Shown here: piece by piece, positions 1 through 10,853 of the stretch
Layout of the letters: every line of letters begins with the position of its first letter
Position numbering within the stretch: position 1 is the first letter of the stretch
Assembly (NCBI GenBank): GCA_035294855.1
Contig: DATGKD010000214.1
Coordinates: forward strand, 1 to 28,315
Source of the DNA: DATGKD01 sp035294855
GTDB taxonomy: Bacteria; Actinomycetota; Acidimicrobiia; Acidimicrobiales; UBA8190
Direction of reading: 5' to 3'
Length of the DNA: 28,315 bases
Translations under genes and position numbers: made by a program
Notes under the pieces: model-generated
Databases searched by the model: none
What the model was told of the DNA's origin: nothing
The model's input: only the letters and a program-made list of their open reading frames with translations

Positions 1-1
1 C

Positions 2-700
2 GTCGACCCCCGCGAGGCGGCCGCTTTGGAGCGCGACTGGAGTCGCCTGGGCCTGTCGCGCCTCCCTCTCGACATCATCGAATGTCCCGACCGTCGCCTG
101 GCGCGCGCCGCGCTCGAGTTGTCCGCCGAGATCACCGGCGACGGCACGACCGAACTGACTGTCCTGCTGCCCCGGCGCGGGTACGCCGCGGGCTGGCGCC
201 GGCTGCTCCACGACCGCAGCGCCGACCGGATCGCGGCGGCGGTCGGCGAACTGCCGCACGTCAACGCCACCATCGTGCCGTTTCAGCTTCAGGGCGGGTT
301 CGCTCGGCGGCGTCCTCGACGCGCACCGCTGGACGCGGCGCCCGCGGGGCTCGACCGGGACTCCGGCCGCCCGCGTGGCCAGTTCGACGCCGCGGTGGCG
401 GGCACGACACCCATCGGGGAGGCGCAATGGCGTCAGCGCGTCCGGATCGGCGGACGGGTCAAGGTCGTGCGTGTGCCGACGGCGGGGGCGACCGCCAACC
501 TCGAATGCACGCTCGTGGACAGGACCGGCGCCATCTTGCTGGTGTTCCAGGGGCGGCGCCGGATCCCCGGGATCCAGCAGGGCGTGCGACTCATGGCGCA
601 GGGCATGGTCGGTGCGTGGGAGGGCCGCCTCGCCATCTTGAACCCCGACTACGAGCTCATCGGCGGACCCGAGACCGAAGACGTCGAGCTCGGGCGGTGA
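2..700 (+). CDS. APC-type amino acid permease C-terminal tail fused in frame to an OB-fold domain (5' partial)
   Basis: The reading frame is open from the first bases, so the start lies upstream; 232 residues are visible. Residues 1 to about 92 resemble the cytoplasmic tail of actinobacterial APC-family amino acid permeases: a DWSRLGL segment, LPLDIIECPDRRL, then LLHDRS and a PHVNATIVPF ending. After an Arg/Pro-rich linker, residues of about 125-225 (TPIGEAQWRQRVRIGGRV to AILNPDYELI) resemble the small OB-fold nucleic-acid-binding proteins usually encoded by a separate neighbouring gene. There is no stop between the two parts. An in-frame GTG at 395 could start a separate OB-fold protein, but no clear ribosome binding site precedes it. 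Membrane segments of the permease would lie outside the window. The family assignments are by motif resemblance. The fusion could be real, or an upstream frameshift could have joined two genes. Confidence 0.6.
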   Translation, partial: VDPREAAALERDWSRLGLSRLPLDIIECPDRRLARAALELSAEITGDGTTELTVLLPRRGYAAGWRRLLHDRSADRIAAAVGELPHVNATIVPFQLQGGFARRRPRRAPLDAAPAGLDRDSGRPRGQFDAAVAGTTPIGEAQWRQRVRIGGRVKVVRVPTAGATANLECTLVDRTGAILLVFQGRRRIPGIQQGVRLMAQGMVGAWEGRLAILNPDYELIGGPETEDVELGR

Positions 701-731
701 CGGCCCGGGCGACGCGGCGCGCCCGCCTTCC

Positions 732-761
732 TTGCCCGATGTCGAGGCCAGTCGGTATCGT
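732..761 (+). promoter_or_regulatory. Candidate primary-sigma promoter for hppA
   Basis: A TTGCCC -35-like hexamer at 732-737 is followed by an 18 nt spacer and a TATCGT -10 box at 756-761. The same TATCGT hexamer occurs upstream of the tRNA, the sigma factor and the polyprenyl synthase in this window. Transcription would start near 768 and leave an untranslated leader of about 108 nt before hppA. Confidence 0.4.
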
Positions 762-784
762 CGGCCCCCGTTTGTGGGGGGCCG
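762..784 (+). terminator. GC-rich hairpin between the OB-fold gene and hppA
   Basis: CGGCCCCC (762-769) pairs perfectly with GGGGGCCG (777-784) around a 7 nt loop. It lacks a T tract, as many actinobacterial terminators do. It could end transcription from the upstream gene. It directly abuts the candidate hppA -10 box, so it may instead influence hppA initiation. Confidence 0.4.
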
Positions 785-875
785 GGGACGTCCGCGCCAT
801 CTGGACGTGCACGACCAGGCTGACCCCGCTGGCGCTGCCCACAGCCCGCGGCCGACCGAAGGAGCAGAAGACTGA

Positions 876-3227
<2,352 letters not shown>

Positions 3228-3247
3228 CCGGGCCACCGCCAGCGGCG

Positions 3248-3335
3248 CCTCCGCAGCCCGGTCGGACGAGCGCCCGTTCGGCACGGCGACAAAACCCCTG
3301 GTGGCGAGGCCCGGGCCCGGGGGGCGCTGCGGAGG
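3248..3335. repeat. Inverted repeat and palindrome in the hppA-topA gap
   Basis: CCTCCGCAGC at 3248-3257 is the exact reverse complement of GCTGCGGAGG at 3326-3335, with 68 nt between. Inside lies a perfect 12 nt palindrome, CCCGGGCCCGGG, at 3310-3321. The pair could form a branched RNA structure ending hppA transcription or hiding the GGAGG at 3331. In such GC-rich DNA a chance match cannot be excluded. Confidence 0.3.
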
Positions 3336-3377
3336 TTGTTGACTAACGAACGGGCCAGCCCCCAGGCTCACTCCACC

Positions 3378-6377
3378 ATGCCAGCATCGAGCTCCTCCCG
3401 GTCCCGCCGCAGCGACGCGGGAAAACCCCTGGTCATCGTCGAGTCACCGGCGAAGGCTCGCACCATCGCGTCGCTCCTCGGCCCCGACTTCGTGGTCGAG
3501 TCCTCGGTCGGGCACATCCGGGACCTGCCCCGGCGGGCGAACGAGGTCCCCCCGGCCTACAAGTCCGAGGGGTGGGCGCGACTCGGGGTGGACGTGGACA
3601 ACGGCTTCAAGCCCCTGTATGTCGTGGCGGCGGAGAAGCGGCCCGTGGTGACCCGCCTGAAGCAACTCGTCAAGGACGCCAGCGAGCTGTACCTCGCGAC
3701 CGACGAGGACCGCGAGGGCGAGTCGATCGCCTGGCACCTGACCGAGGTGCTGGCGCCCAGGGTGCCGGTCAAGCGCATGGTGTTCCACGAGATCACGCCG
3801 GCGGCCATCCAACGCGCCGTCGAGGAGTGGCGTGATCTCGACCGGCGGCTTGTCGACGCCCAGGAGGCGCGCCGCATCCTCGACCGCCTCTACGGCTACG
3901 AGGTCTCGCCGGTGCTCTGGAAGAAGGTCATGCCCCGGCTGTCGGCGGGCCGCGTGCAGAGCGTGGCCACCCGGATGATCGTCGAGCGCGAGCGCGCCCG
4001 GATGCGCTTCCGCTCGGCCACGTGGTGGGACCTCGAAGGATCGTTCGTGGCGGCGGGCTCGCCGTTCGCGGCCACCCTCGTGGCGGTCGGGGGCACCCCG
4101 ATCGCCACCGGCCGCGACTTCGACGAGTCGGGCCGGCTCACCAAGGCCGACGTGCGGTTGCTCGACGAGTCCGAGGCGGGGCGTCTGGCCCGAGGACTGG
4201 CCGGTCAGCCCTTTACGGTTCGATCGGTCACGGAGAAGCCGTACCGGCGCTCACCCGCTCCGCCGTTCATGACCTCCACGTTGCAGCAGGAGGCCGGCCG
4301 CAAGCTCCGCTTCGGGGCCCAGCGCACCATGCAGGTCGCGCAGGGGCTGTACGAGCAGGGGTGGATCACGTACATGCGGACCGACTCCACGACGCTGTCC
4401 GACGAAGCGCTCGCCGCGGCCCGCAGCCAGGCCACCGCCCTCTACGGGGCGTCGTATGTCCCCGACAAGCCGCGTCGGTACGAGCGCAAGGTCAAGAACG
4501 CGCAAGAGGCCCACGAGGCGATCCGCCCCGCGGGTGAAGTGTTCCGCACCCCGGACGAAGCGGGCCGCACGCTGCACGGCGACGCGCTGCGGCTCTACGA
4601 CCTCGTCTGGAAGCGCACGGTGGCCTCTCAGATGGCCGACGCCACCGGGACGAGCGCGCAGGTGCGCCTGGTGGGCGTGCCGGCGTTGGAACCGCGCGAG
4701 GAGGCCGAATTCCAGGCGTCGGGCACGGTGATCACGTTCCCGGGCTTTCTCCAGGCCTATGTCGAAGGATCCGACGACGCCGACGCCGAGGCGTCCGAGC
4801 GCGACGTGCACCTGCCTCGCCTGGCAGAGGGCGATCCCGTCTCGGCCTCCGAGATCGAGCCCCGTCCTCACACGACCCAACCGCCGGCCCGCTACACCGA
4901 GGCGTCGTTGGTGAAATCCCTCGAGGAGCTCGGCGTGGGGAGGCCCTCCACCTACGCGAGCATCCTCGGGACGATCCAGAACCGGGGGTACGTCTGGAAG
5001 AAGGGCACCGCCCTCGTCCCCTCGTTCACGGCGTTCGCCGTCGTCGGACTGCTCGAGCGGTACTTCGCGGACCTGGTCGATTACGGGTTCACCGCCGCGA
5101 TGGAAGACGACCTCGACGACATCGCCCAGGGTGAGCAGGAGGCGCTGCCCTGGTTGACGCGCTTCTACTTCGGCGAGGACGGTGCCGAGCTCAACGGCGA
5201 GGCCCCGTCCAGCGGACGGTCCACGACGTCTCGGGCGAACGGCAGCGGGGGCAACGGACAGAGCGCATCCGGCGACGACGGCCACACCCGGCGCGGGCTC
5301 AAGGAGGAGGTCGCCTCGCACCTCGGAGAGATCGACGCCCGGGAGATCAACTCCATCGGCATCGGCTCAGACGCCCAAGGCAACCCGCTCGTCGTGCGCG
5401 TCGGACGGTACGGCCCGTACCTCCAGCGCGGCGAAGAGCGGGCGTCCATACCGGAGGATCTGCCACCAGACGAGCTGACGATCGAGCGCGCCGAGGAGCT
5501 GCTGGCGGCGCCCTCTGGCGATCGCACCCTCGGCACCGATCCCGAATCCGGGCTCCCGGTGCTCGTGCGGTCCGGGCGGTTCGGGCCCTACGTGCAGCTG
5601 GGCGAGGTTACCGACAACGGGCCCAAACCCCGCACGGCGTCGTTGTTCTCGAACATGAGCCCCGACACGGTGACGCTGCCCGAGGCGTTGGAGCTGCTGC
5701 AGCTGCCCCGCTTGGTGGGCATTGATCCATCGACGAGCGAGGAGATCCACGCCCACAACGGCAGATTCGGCCCGTACCTCAAGAAAGGCACCGACACCCG
5801 GAGCCTCGAGTCCGAGCCGCAGCTCCTCACGGTCACCGTCGACGAAGCGCTGGCGTTGTTCGCGCAGCCCAAGTTGCGACGCGGCCGTACAACGCAAGCG
5901 CCGCTGCGCGAGTTGGGCGAGGACCCCGAATCCGGGGGGGCGATCGTGGTGCGTTCGGGTCGCTACGGCCCGTACGTCACCGACGGCACGACCAACGCCT
6001 CGTTGCGCAAGGGCGACAGTCCCGAGGCGATCACACTCGAGCGGGCCGCGGAGCTGATCGCCGAGCGCAGAGCCGCGGGCCCTCCGCCCAAGCGGGCCGG
6101 TCGTGTCGCGAAAGCGGCCAAGAAGACCGCCAAGAGCGCCAAGAAGACGGCTGCCAAGAAGACGGCTGCCAAGAAGACGGCAGCCAAGAAGACGGCAGCC
6201 AAGAAGACGACAGCCAAGAAGACGACCGCCAAGAAGACGACCGCCACGAAGGCGGTCGCCGACGACGTCGCCAGCGTGGCGAGGCCATCGACGGACGCCA
6301 CGGCGTCGGCCGACGGGACAGCGGGCTCGACGCCGCAGGTCGCCCCCGACCCGACCGGCGACGGCGAAGGTCCGTGA
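3378..6377 (+). CDS. topA: DNA topoisomerase I (type IA)
   Basis: Relaxes negative supercoils through a transient 5'-phosphotyrosine link. With the ATG at 3378 the protein has 999 residues; an in-frame TTG at 3336 would add 14 residues that look non-conserved. The TOPRIM domain has Glu22 in VIVESPAKA and the DEDREGE acidic triad at about 109-115. The active-site tyrosine is Tyr332 in YMRTDSTT. A Gly/Ser-rich linker (about 610-640) precedes four C-terminal Topo_C-type repeats, each centred on a GR(Y/F)GPY motif near residues 675, 733, 794 and 861. No cysteine zinc fingers are seen, as is usual in Actinobacteria. The extreme C-terminus is a lysine-rich tail made of five-residue repeats, likely binding DNA. 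The stop overlaps tmk by 4 nt. Confidence 0.96.
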   Translation: MPASSSSRSRRSDAGKPLVIVESPAKARTIASLLGPDFVVESSVGHIRDLPRRANEVPPAYKSEGWARLGVDVDNGFKPLYVVAAEKRPVVTRLKQLVKDASELYLATDEDREGESIAWHLTEVLAPRVPVKRMVFHEITPAAIQRAVEEWRDLDRRLVDAQEARRILDRLYGYEVSPVLWKKVMPRLSAGRVQSVATRMIVERERARMRFRSATWWDLEGSFVAAGSPFAATLVAVGGTPIATGRDFDESGRLTKADVRLLDESEAGRLARGLAGQPFTVRSVTEKPYRRSPAPPFMTSTLQQEAGRKLRFGAQRTMQVAQGLYEQGWITYMRTDSTTLSDEALAAARSQATALYGASYVPDKPRRYERKVKNAQEAHEAIRPAGEVFRTPDEAGRTLHGDALRLYDLVWKRTVASQMADATGTSAQVRLVGVPALEPREEAEFQASGTVITFPGFLQAYVEGSDDADAEASERDVHLPRLAEGDPVSASEIEPRPHTTQPPARYTEASLVKSLEELGVGRPSTYASILGTIQNRGYVWKKGTALVPSFTAFAVVGLLERYFADLVDYGFTAAMEDDLDDIAQGEQEALPWLTRFYFGEDGAELNGEAPSSGRSTTSRANGSGGNGQSASGDDGHTRRGLKEEVASHLGEIDAREINSIGIGSDAQGNPLVVRVGRYGPYLQRGEERASIPEDLPPDELTIERAEELLAAPSGDRTLGTDPESGLPVLVRSGRFGPYVQLGEVTDNGPKPRTASLFSNMSPDTVTLPEALELLQLPRLVGIDPSTSEEIHAHNGRFGPYLKKGTDTRSLESEPQLLTVTVDEALALFAQPKLRRGRTTQAPLRELGEDPESGGAIVVRSGRYGPYVTDGTTNASLRKGDSPEAITLERAAELIAERRAAGPPPKRAGRVAKAAKKTAKSAKKTAAKKTAAKKTAAKKTAAKKTTAKKTTAKKTTATKAVADDVASVARPSTDATASADGTAGSTPQVAPDPTGDGEGP
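6141..6245 (+). repeat. Seven tandem 15-bp units coding the TopA lysine-rich tail
   Basis: Seven 15-bp units in register each start AAGAAGACG and encode KKTAA (first four) or KKTTA (last three). Their last six bases run as a graded series: the first two units are identical, the third and fourth are identical, the fifth is unique, and the sixth and seventh are identical. A diverged unit (ACGAAGGCGGTCGCC) follows. Unit gain or loss would keep the reading frame. Confidence 0.9.
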
Positions 6378-7000
6378 GCAGGCGAGGACGCTTCATCGCC
6401 CTGGAGGGCCTGGACGGGTCGGGGAAGACGACACAGGCCCGGCTTCTCGTCGAGTCACTTGGTGCGCTCTACACCGCCGAGCCCGGTGGGACCGATCTCG
6501 GGATCCGACTGCGCGGCTTGCTGCTCGACCCGGCCTCGCCTTTCGTTTCGGGGCGCGCCGAGGTGCTCTTGCTGTTGGCGGACCGCGCGCAGCACCTCGA
6601 CGAAGTCGTGTCGCCTGCGCTCGAATCCGGTCGCTGGGTGGTAACGGACCGGTTCACCGGGTCGACGCTCGCGTATCAAGGTTTCGGCCGCGGTTTTGCG
6701 CGCGAGGACCTCGTCGCGCTCGACGCGTGGGCCACGGCAGGGACAACCCCCGATCTCATCGTGCTCGTCGACGTGACAGCCGAAGTTGCCCTGGAGCGCC
6801 GCTCCGGCGCCCCTGACCGCTTGGAGCGCCTCGGGGACGACTTCCGGCAACGCGTGCGCGAGGGATACCTCGCATTGGCGTCCTCGGACCCCGAGCGCTG
6901 GGTTGTCGTGGACGGCTCGGGGGCCGAAGGCGACGTCGCCCGGTGCATCTACGACGTCGTGTCCGAGCGCCTGTCGCCATTACCGTCGGTGCCACGATGA
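6374..7000 (+). CDS. tmk: Thymidylate kinase
   Basis: Phosphorylates dTMP to dTDP with ATP in DNA precursor synthesis. It has 208 residues, the usual family size. The P-loop is GLDGSGKTT at residues 12-20, the DRF motif follows WVVT in the middle (TDRFTGSTLAYQG), and the lid region carries Arg residues in LERRSGAPDRLERLG. The GTG start overlaps the topA stop as GTGA (6374-6377), so translation is probably coupled. Its own stop overlaps the holB ATG, so topA, tmk and holB read as one operon, an arrangement common in Actinobacteria. Confidence 0.94.
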   Translation: MSRRGRFIALEGLDGSGKTTQARLLVESLGALYTAEPGGTDLGIRLRGLLLDPASPFVSGRAEVLLLLADRAQHLDEVVSPALESGRWVVTDRFTGSTLAYQGFGRGFAREDLVALDAWATAGTTPDLIVLVDVTAEVALERRSGAPDRLERLGDDFRQRVREGYLALASSDPERWVVVDGSGAEGDVARCIYDVVSERLSPLPSVPR

Positions 7001-8124
7001 CCATCGTGGCGACGCGCGCCGACGCAGAACTCCCCGCTCTCGAGCTTTTCGGCGAGGTTGTGGGCCAACCGGAGGTCGTCGCTCAGCTGCGCGCGGCTGC
7101 CCGCCGGCCCGTCCACGCATACCTGTTCGTCGGCCCCCCCGGACTCGGGCAGCGCCTCCTCACCCGGGGATTCGCGGCTGCGTTGCTCTGCCCCAGGGGT
7201 GGTTGTGCGGCCTGCGACGTCTGCCGACGCGCCATGAGCGGCATTCATCCCGACCTCGTAGAAGTCGAACGGTCCGGTCCATTCGTCACCGTGGACGACG
7301 CGCGCAGCGTGGTTCGCCTGGCACAGCGCCGTCCCCTCGAGGGTCACCGCCAGGTCATCGCGGTGTCGGAGATCCACCTCGCCCGCCTGGCGGCCCCCGT
7401 CCTGCTCAAGACCCTGGAGGATCCGGCGGGTCCGACCGTCTTCGTCCTGCAGGCCGACTCGGTGCCCGCCGAGCTCGACACGATCGCCAGCCGATGTGCT
7501 CGCATCGAGTTGCGCCCTGTGTCCGAGCAGACGCTTCGAGCCTGGCTGGAGCGCCAGGGGGTCGCGCCGGACCGGGCCGCCCAGATCGCCGAGGCCGCGG
7601 GTGGGAGCGTCGACCGCGCTCGTCTGCTCACCCACGACGAGGGCTTCGCGCAGCGTCGGCAGCTGTGGCGGTCGGTCCCGACGCGCCTCGACGGCACAGG
7701 CGCAGCGGCCGCGGTGATCGCTTCCGAGCTGATCGACGCGGCCGAGGCAGCGGTCGAGCCCTTGCGAGCCCAGCATCTGGTCGAAACCGAGGCGCTGGCG
7801 GAAGAGGCCAAACAGTTCGGGGAGCGGAGCGCGTCCAGGCGCAAGGCACTCGAGGACCGGCAGCGTCGTGAGGAGCGACGGCTTCGGACCGACGAGCTGC
7901 GAGCGGGACTTGCGGTCCTCGCCGCTGCATACCGGGATCGCATGCTCGCCGCGGTGACCAGTGCCGGCGACCGGCACGGCGCCGCGCTGAACGAGCGCAT
8001 GCGCGAACTGACCGCCGCCGTCACGGCCGTCGAACGTGCCGGCGCCGAGCTCGTGCGGAATCCCAACGAGACGCTGTTGCTCGAGGCCCTGTTCGTACGG
8101 CTGTCGGCGGTCCCGAGCGGCTGA
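6997..8124 (+). CDS. holB: DNA polymerase III delta' subunit (clamp loader)
   Basis: AAA+-family subunit of the sliding clamp loader, 375 residues from the ATG at 6997. This start overlaps the tmk stop as ATGA and is preferred to an in-frame GTG at 6943 inside tmk. The P-loop region reads GPPGLGQRLL (about 46-55): the nucleotide-binding lysine is Gln, as expected for a delta' subunit that does not hydrolyse ATP. A zinc module follows with Cys65, Cys70, Cys73 and Cys76. The LLKTLEDPAGPTVFVL segment and an SRC sensor motif are typical of delta'/gamma proteins. Residues 265-310 are Glu/Arg-rich and probably helical. The gene is followed directly by the tRNA promoter. Confidence 0.92.
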   Translation: MTIVATRADAELPALELFGEVVGQPEVVAQLRAAARRPVHAYLFVGPPGLGQRLLTRGFAAALLCPRGGCAACDVCRRAMSGIHPDLVEVERSGPFVTVDDARSVVRLAQRRPLEGHRQVIAVSEIHLARLAAPVLLKTLEDPAGPTVFVLQADSVPAELDTIASRCARIELRPVSEQTLRAWLERQGVAPDRAAQIAEAAGGSVDRARLLTHDEGFAQRRQLWRSVPTRLDGTGAAAAVIASELIDAAEAAVEPLRAQHLVETEALAEEAKQFGERSASRRKALEDRQRREERRLRTDELRAGLAVLAAAYRDRMLAAVTSAGDRHGAALNERMRELTAAVTAVERAGAELVRNPNETLLLEALFVRLSAVPSG

Positions 8125-8141
8125 CGCGCCTCGATTCTCCG

Positions 8142-8169
8142 TTGGAGCGTCCGACCGGTCCGGTATCGT
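8142..8169 (+). promoter_or_regulatory. Promoter of tRNA-Thr
   Basis: TTGGAG (8142-8147) and TATCGT (8164-8169) are separated by 16 nt, a reasonable primary-sigma promoter. Transcription would begin about 6-8 nt upstream of the tRNA 5' end. Confidence 0.55.
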
Positions 8170-8181
8170 GTCGCGTCGCCT

Positions 8182-8254
8182 GCCTGGGTAGCTCAGTCGG
8201 TAGAGCAGCGCACTCGTAATGCGCAGGTCAGGAGTTCAAGTCTCCTCCCAGGCT
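8182..8254 (+). tRNA. tRNA-Thr (anticodon CGT)
   Basis: A 73 nt cloverleaf folds perfectly. The acceptor is GCCTGGG/CCCAGGC, the D stem is GCTC/GAGC, and the anticodon stem is GCGCA/TGCGC with loop CTCGTAA. The variable loop has 5 nt, the T stem is AGGAG/CTCCT with loop TTCAAGT, and the discriminator base is T. The anticodon CGT reads ACG (threonine). CCA is not encoded. It stands alone between holB and the LCP gene. Confidence 0.96.
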
Positions 8255-8289
8255 CTCCATTCCGGCCTTTTTCGAAAGCCGCCGCCACC

Positions 8290-8295
8290 TAGATT
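8290..8295 (+). promoter_or_regulatory. -10 box for a leaderless LCP transcript
   Basis: TAGATT lies 6 nt before the GTG at 8302 and no Shine-Dalgarno is visible, so transcription probably begins at or next to the start codon. No convincing -35 was found. Confidence 0.4.
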
Positions 8296-8301
8296 GCGGC
8301 G

Positions 8302-10113
8302 GTGCCCGGACCGCAGAGCGACAACGACGACGATCTCGTCGCGGCCTCGCCGGGCATGTCGGCGGGCGCCGACACGCCGACAACGACGGCACCCGGTCCA
8401 ACGGGGGAACTCCCCGCGGGGGACCACCCTGTGGGTACGGTCGCCGGGTCGGGTGGGGACGCACCGCCGCCCCGGCGTCGCTGGCGGCGACGCCTCCTGT
8501 GGACCGGCCTGGGACTGGTGATCCTCGTCGTCCTCTTCGGTGCCGCCGGTGCGGCGTTCCTCTGGTACGAAAACGGCCGGATCCATCGCGTCGACGTCAA
8601 GCACCTCGCCGGGGTGCAGGCCGGTGGCGCCCAGAAGGACGTGCAGAACATCCTGCTGATCGGCTCCACCACCCGGTGCGGCCTGAAGCAGCAGAACCAG
8701 GCATTCGGGCTCTGCAGCCAGGGAGTCACCGGGGTGAACAGCGACGTGGTGATGATCCTCCACCTCGACCCCGACCACCATCGGGCATCGATCCTGTCGA
8801 TCCCGCGTGACACGTTCGTGCCGAACGCGCGCCCCGAAGGCGTGAACAAGATCGACGCCGCACTGGGTGCGCCCGACGGTCCCGGCCAGCTCATCGCGGC
8901 GATCTCCGAGGACTTCGGGATCCCCATCCAGCACTACGTGCAGCTGAACTTCGACAGCTTCCAGGGGGTCGTGGACGCCTTGGGAGGCGTCAGGATGTAC
9001 TTCCCGCTTCCGGTGTACGACGCACAGTCGTCGCTGTACGAGCCGAATGCGGGCTGCGCGACGCTCAACGGCTTCGAAGCGCTCGCCGTCGTGCGGGCGC
9101 GCCATCTGCAGTACCAGCCCGCGCCCGACCGGCGCCTTCCTCGCTACGACTGGCCGTACGACCCCGAGAGCGACTTGAGCAGGATCCGCCGCGACCACGA
9201 GTTCCTCCGGGTGCTGGCGTCAGCCGTCGCCAAGCGGGGACTCGGCAACTTCGTCACCGATCTCCAGCTCATCGACTCGCTCTCCGGCAACTTGGAGGTC
9301 GACAGCCGGCTCTCGGCGATCTCGATGGCGAACCTCGTCCTCGAGTTCCACGGCATGGACCCGAACGCAGTCCCGCAGTACACGCTTCCGGTCGTGGAAG
9401 ACGGACAGGAGTACTACTACCGAGGCGGCGACTACGGAGACGTGGTCTTCCCCGTGCAGCCCCAGGACCGCCAGGTCGTGGGCGAATTCCTCCGAACGCC
9501 GCCGAATGCCGACGCATCGGGCCGGGCGCTTCCGTCACCCGGCTCGTTCACCGTCGCCGTGGAAAACGGCACCGGCGCGCACGAGCAGGGATCGAAGACG
9601 GCGACTGCGCTCGAACAGCTCGGCTTTCAGGTGACGTCGGTGACCGATACTTCTGCGCGGGCGTCGACGAGCGAGGCCACGATCTTGTACTCCGATCCCT
9701 CCCGACTCGACGACGCGCTCCGCCTCCAAGGCGCGCTCTCCGGCCTGGCCGTGGTGGGCTACGACCCTGGGCTCACCAGCTTGACGGCAACAGCCGGCGG
9801 TCCGAACTCGATCTCGAGCCCCACGACGATCGACGTCGGTGCCCCGCTTCCCTCGTCCCAGACGGCCGACGTGGTGCTGGTCACCGGATCGAACTTCGCG
9901 GTGAACGCTTCGCCCGCGACGGCCACGACCGTTCCGCGGTCGTCATCGACCCCGTCGACGTCGTCCGCAGGTGGGGGCGAGACACCGTCGTCCACGACCA
10001 CGAGCACGCCGTTGTCGAACAGCCCGAACCTGTCCGCGCCGAGCGGAGCGACCGAGCCCTTGCAGCCGTGGGACCCCCGCTCGTGCACCGCGACCGGCGG
10101 GGCGGGTCCCTAA
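8302..10113 (+). CDS. LytR-CpsA-Psr (LCP) family cell-wall ligase with LytR_C domain
   Basis: Membrane-anchored enzyme of the family that transfers polyprenyl-linked glycopolymers to peptidoglycan outside the cell. It has 603 residues from a GTG. The first 57 residues are a disordered Pro/Thr/Gly-rich cytoplasmic part. Arg-rich residues 58-64 precede one membrane segment (about 65-88). The LCP domain begins near residue 112 (NILLIGS), with NSDVVMI, the SIPRDTFV segment at about 166-173 (phosphate-binding Arg169) and NKIDAAL. A LytR_C domain follows at about 414-495. The last 90 residues are Ser/Thr/Pro-rich. Cysteines at about 126 and 138 could form an extracellular disulfide. The exact glycopolymer is unknown. 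Its stop overlaps that of the convergent ycnI-like gene. Confidence 0.9.
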   Translation: MPGPQSDNDDDLVAASPGMSAGADTPTTTAPGPTGELPAGDHPVGTVAGSGGDAPPPRRRWRRRLLWTGLGLVILVVLFGAAGAAFLWYENGRIHRVDVKHLAGVQAGGAQKDVQNILLIGSTTRCGLKQQNQAFGLCSQGVTGVNSDVVMILHLDPDHHRASILSIPRDTFVPNARPEGVNKIDAALGAPDGPGQLIAAISEDFGIPIQHYVQLNFDSFQGVVDALGGVRMYFPLPVYDAQSSLYEPNAGCATLNGFEALAVVRARHLQYQPAPDRRLPRYDWPYDPESDLSRIRRDHEFLRVLASAVAKRGLGNFVTDLQLIDSLSGNLEVDSRLSAISMANLVLEFHGMDPNAVPQYTLPVVEDGQEYYYRGGDYGDVVFPVQPQDRQVVGEFLRTPPNADASGRALPSPGSFTVAVENGTGAHEQGSKTATALEQLGFQVTSVTDTSARASTSEATILYSDPSRLDDALRLQGALSGLAVVGYDPGLTSLTATAGGPNSISSPTTIDVGAPLPSSQTADVVLVTGSNFAVNASPATATTVPRSSSTPSTSSAGGGETPSSTTTSTPLSNSPNLSAPSGATEPLQPWDPRSCTATGGAGP

Positions 10114-10853
10114 GACCGTCCGGTGGAGCTTGCCGAGCGCGCTCGCCGGCCCCGCGTGGCCACCACCGCCAGGCCAACGAGGCTCACCACGGCGAGGCCC
10201 ATCGCGATGCCGGCAAGCGCCTCCGGCGTCGTGTCCGACGACGCCGCCGAGCGGTCCGATCTCGGAGCGCCGATCGTCGACGCGGTCGCCGGGGTGACGC
10301 TCAGGGTGGGAGCGGGGAAGTCGGGCGCGGGCTGTCCGGCCGCCGGGACCTCGATCCATCGCACGATCTCTCCCGAGGAATACGTCTGCAGGGCCTTGAA
10401 GACGAGCCGCGCGGGTCGGTCGGGGACGGCGCCCGCCGCCACCGGGAAGTCCTCGTACTGCCCGGGTGCGATGCCACCGTTGGTTGCCCTCCACGTGACG
10501 TCGGACACGACCTCGCTCACGGGGCCGTCGTCGGTCTGAAGCGGAGTCGCCAGGGCCTGGGTGTGCACGGCTGCGATCCAGCCCGGCACGGGGAGCACGT
10601 CGAGCGTCAGCAGGGGCGGGTTCGTGGGGAAGAACACTTGGAGCGTGACGGTGTTGGCGTTGTCGCGCTCGTTCGGGACCCGGAAGGTCAATTCGACGTC
10701 GCTCGATCCAGCGGGAACCGTCGCGGGGTGCACGGTCACATGCGCCCACGCCGGTGACGCCAGCACCATCACGCCGCCTGCGGTGATCGCCGCCGAGCCG
10801 ATGAGGCGTGCCGCACGACGGGTCGCGCGTCGTCGTGGTACCAGCTTCGCCAC
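10110..10853 (-). CDS. YcnI-like (DUF1775) exported copper-site protein
   Basis: Secreted, membrane-anchored protein of 247 residues. Residues 1-37 are an Arg-rich signal peptide ending AWA, so mature residue 1 would be His38 in AHVTVHP. In YcnI proteins this N-terminal histidine, with a conserved glutamate (here in VPNERDN), binds copper; that is family knowledge. The DUF1775 domain fills about 38-170. A linker leads to a C-terminal membrane segment (about 215-235) and an Arg-rich cytoplasmic end. The start is a GTG with an upstream GGGAAGGGGG ribosome binding site. No CopC or copper exporter gene adjoins it, so a role in copper handling rests on the family only. Its TAG stop overlaps the TAA of the LCP gene. 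Confidence 0.85.
   Translation of the reverse strand: MAKLVPRRRATRRAARLIGSAAITAGGVMVLASPAWAHVTVHPATVPAGSSDVELTFRVPNERDNANTVTLQVFFPTNPPLLTLDVLPVPGWIAAVHTQALATPLQTDDGPVSEVVSDVTWRATNGGIAPGQYEDFPVAAGAVPDRPARLVFKALQTYSSGEIVRWIEVPAAGQPAPDFPAPTLSVTPATASTIGAPRSDRSAASSDTTPEALAGIAMGLAVVSLVGLAVVATRGRRARSASSTGRS

Noticed and set aside
6943..6996. Earlier GTG start for holB inside tmk
   Set aside because: It needs a 58 nt overlap; the ATG at 6997 gives the usual ATGA coupling.
8255..8301. Intrinsic terminator after tRNA-Thr (CTTTTTCGAAAG)
   Set aside because: The stem is interrupted and short, so I do not list it as a feature.
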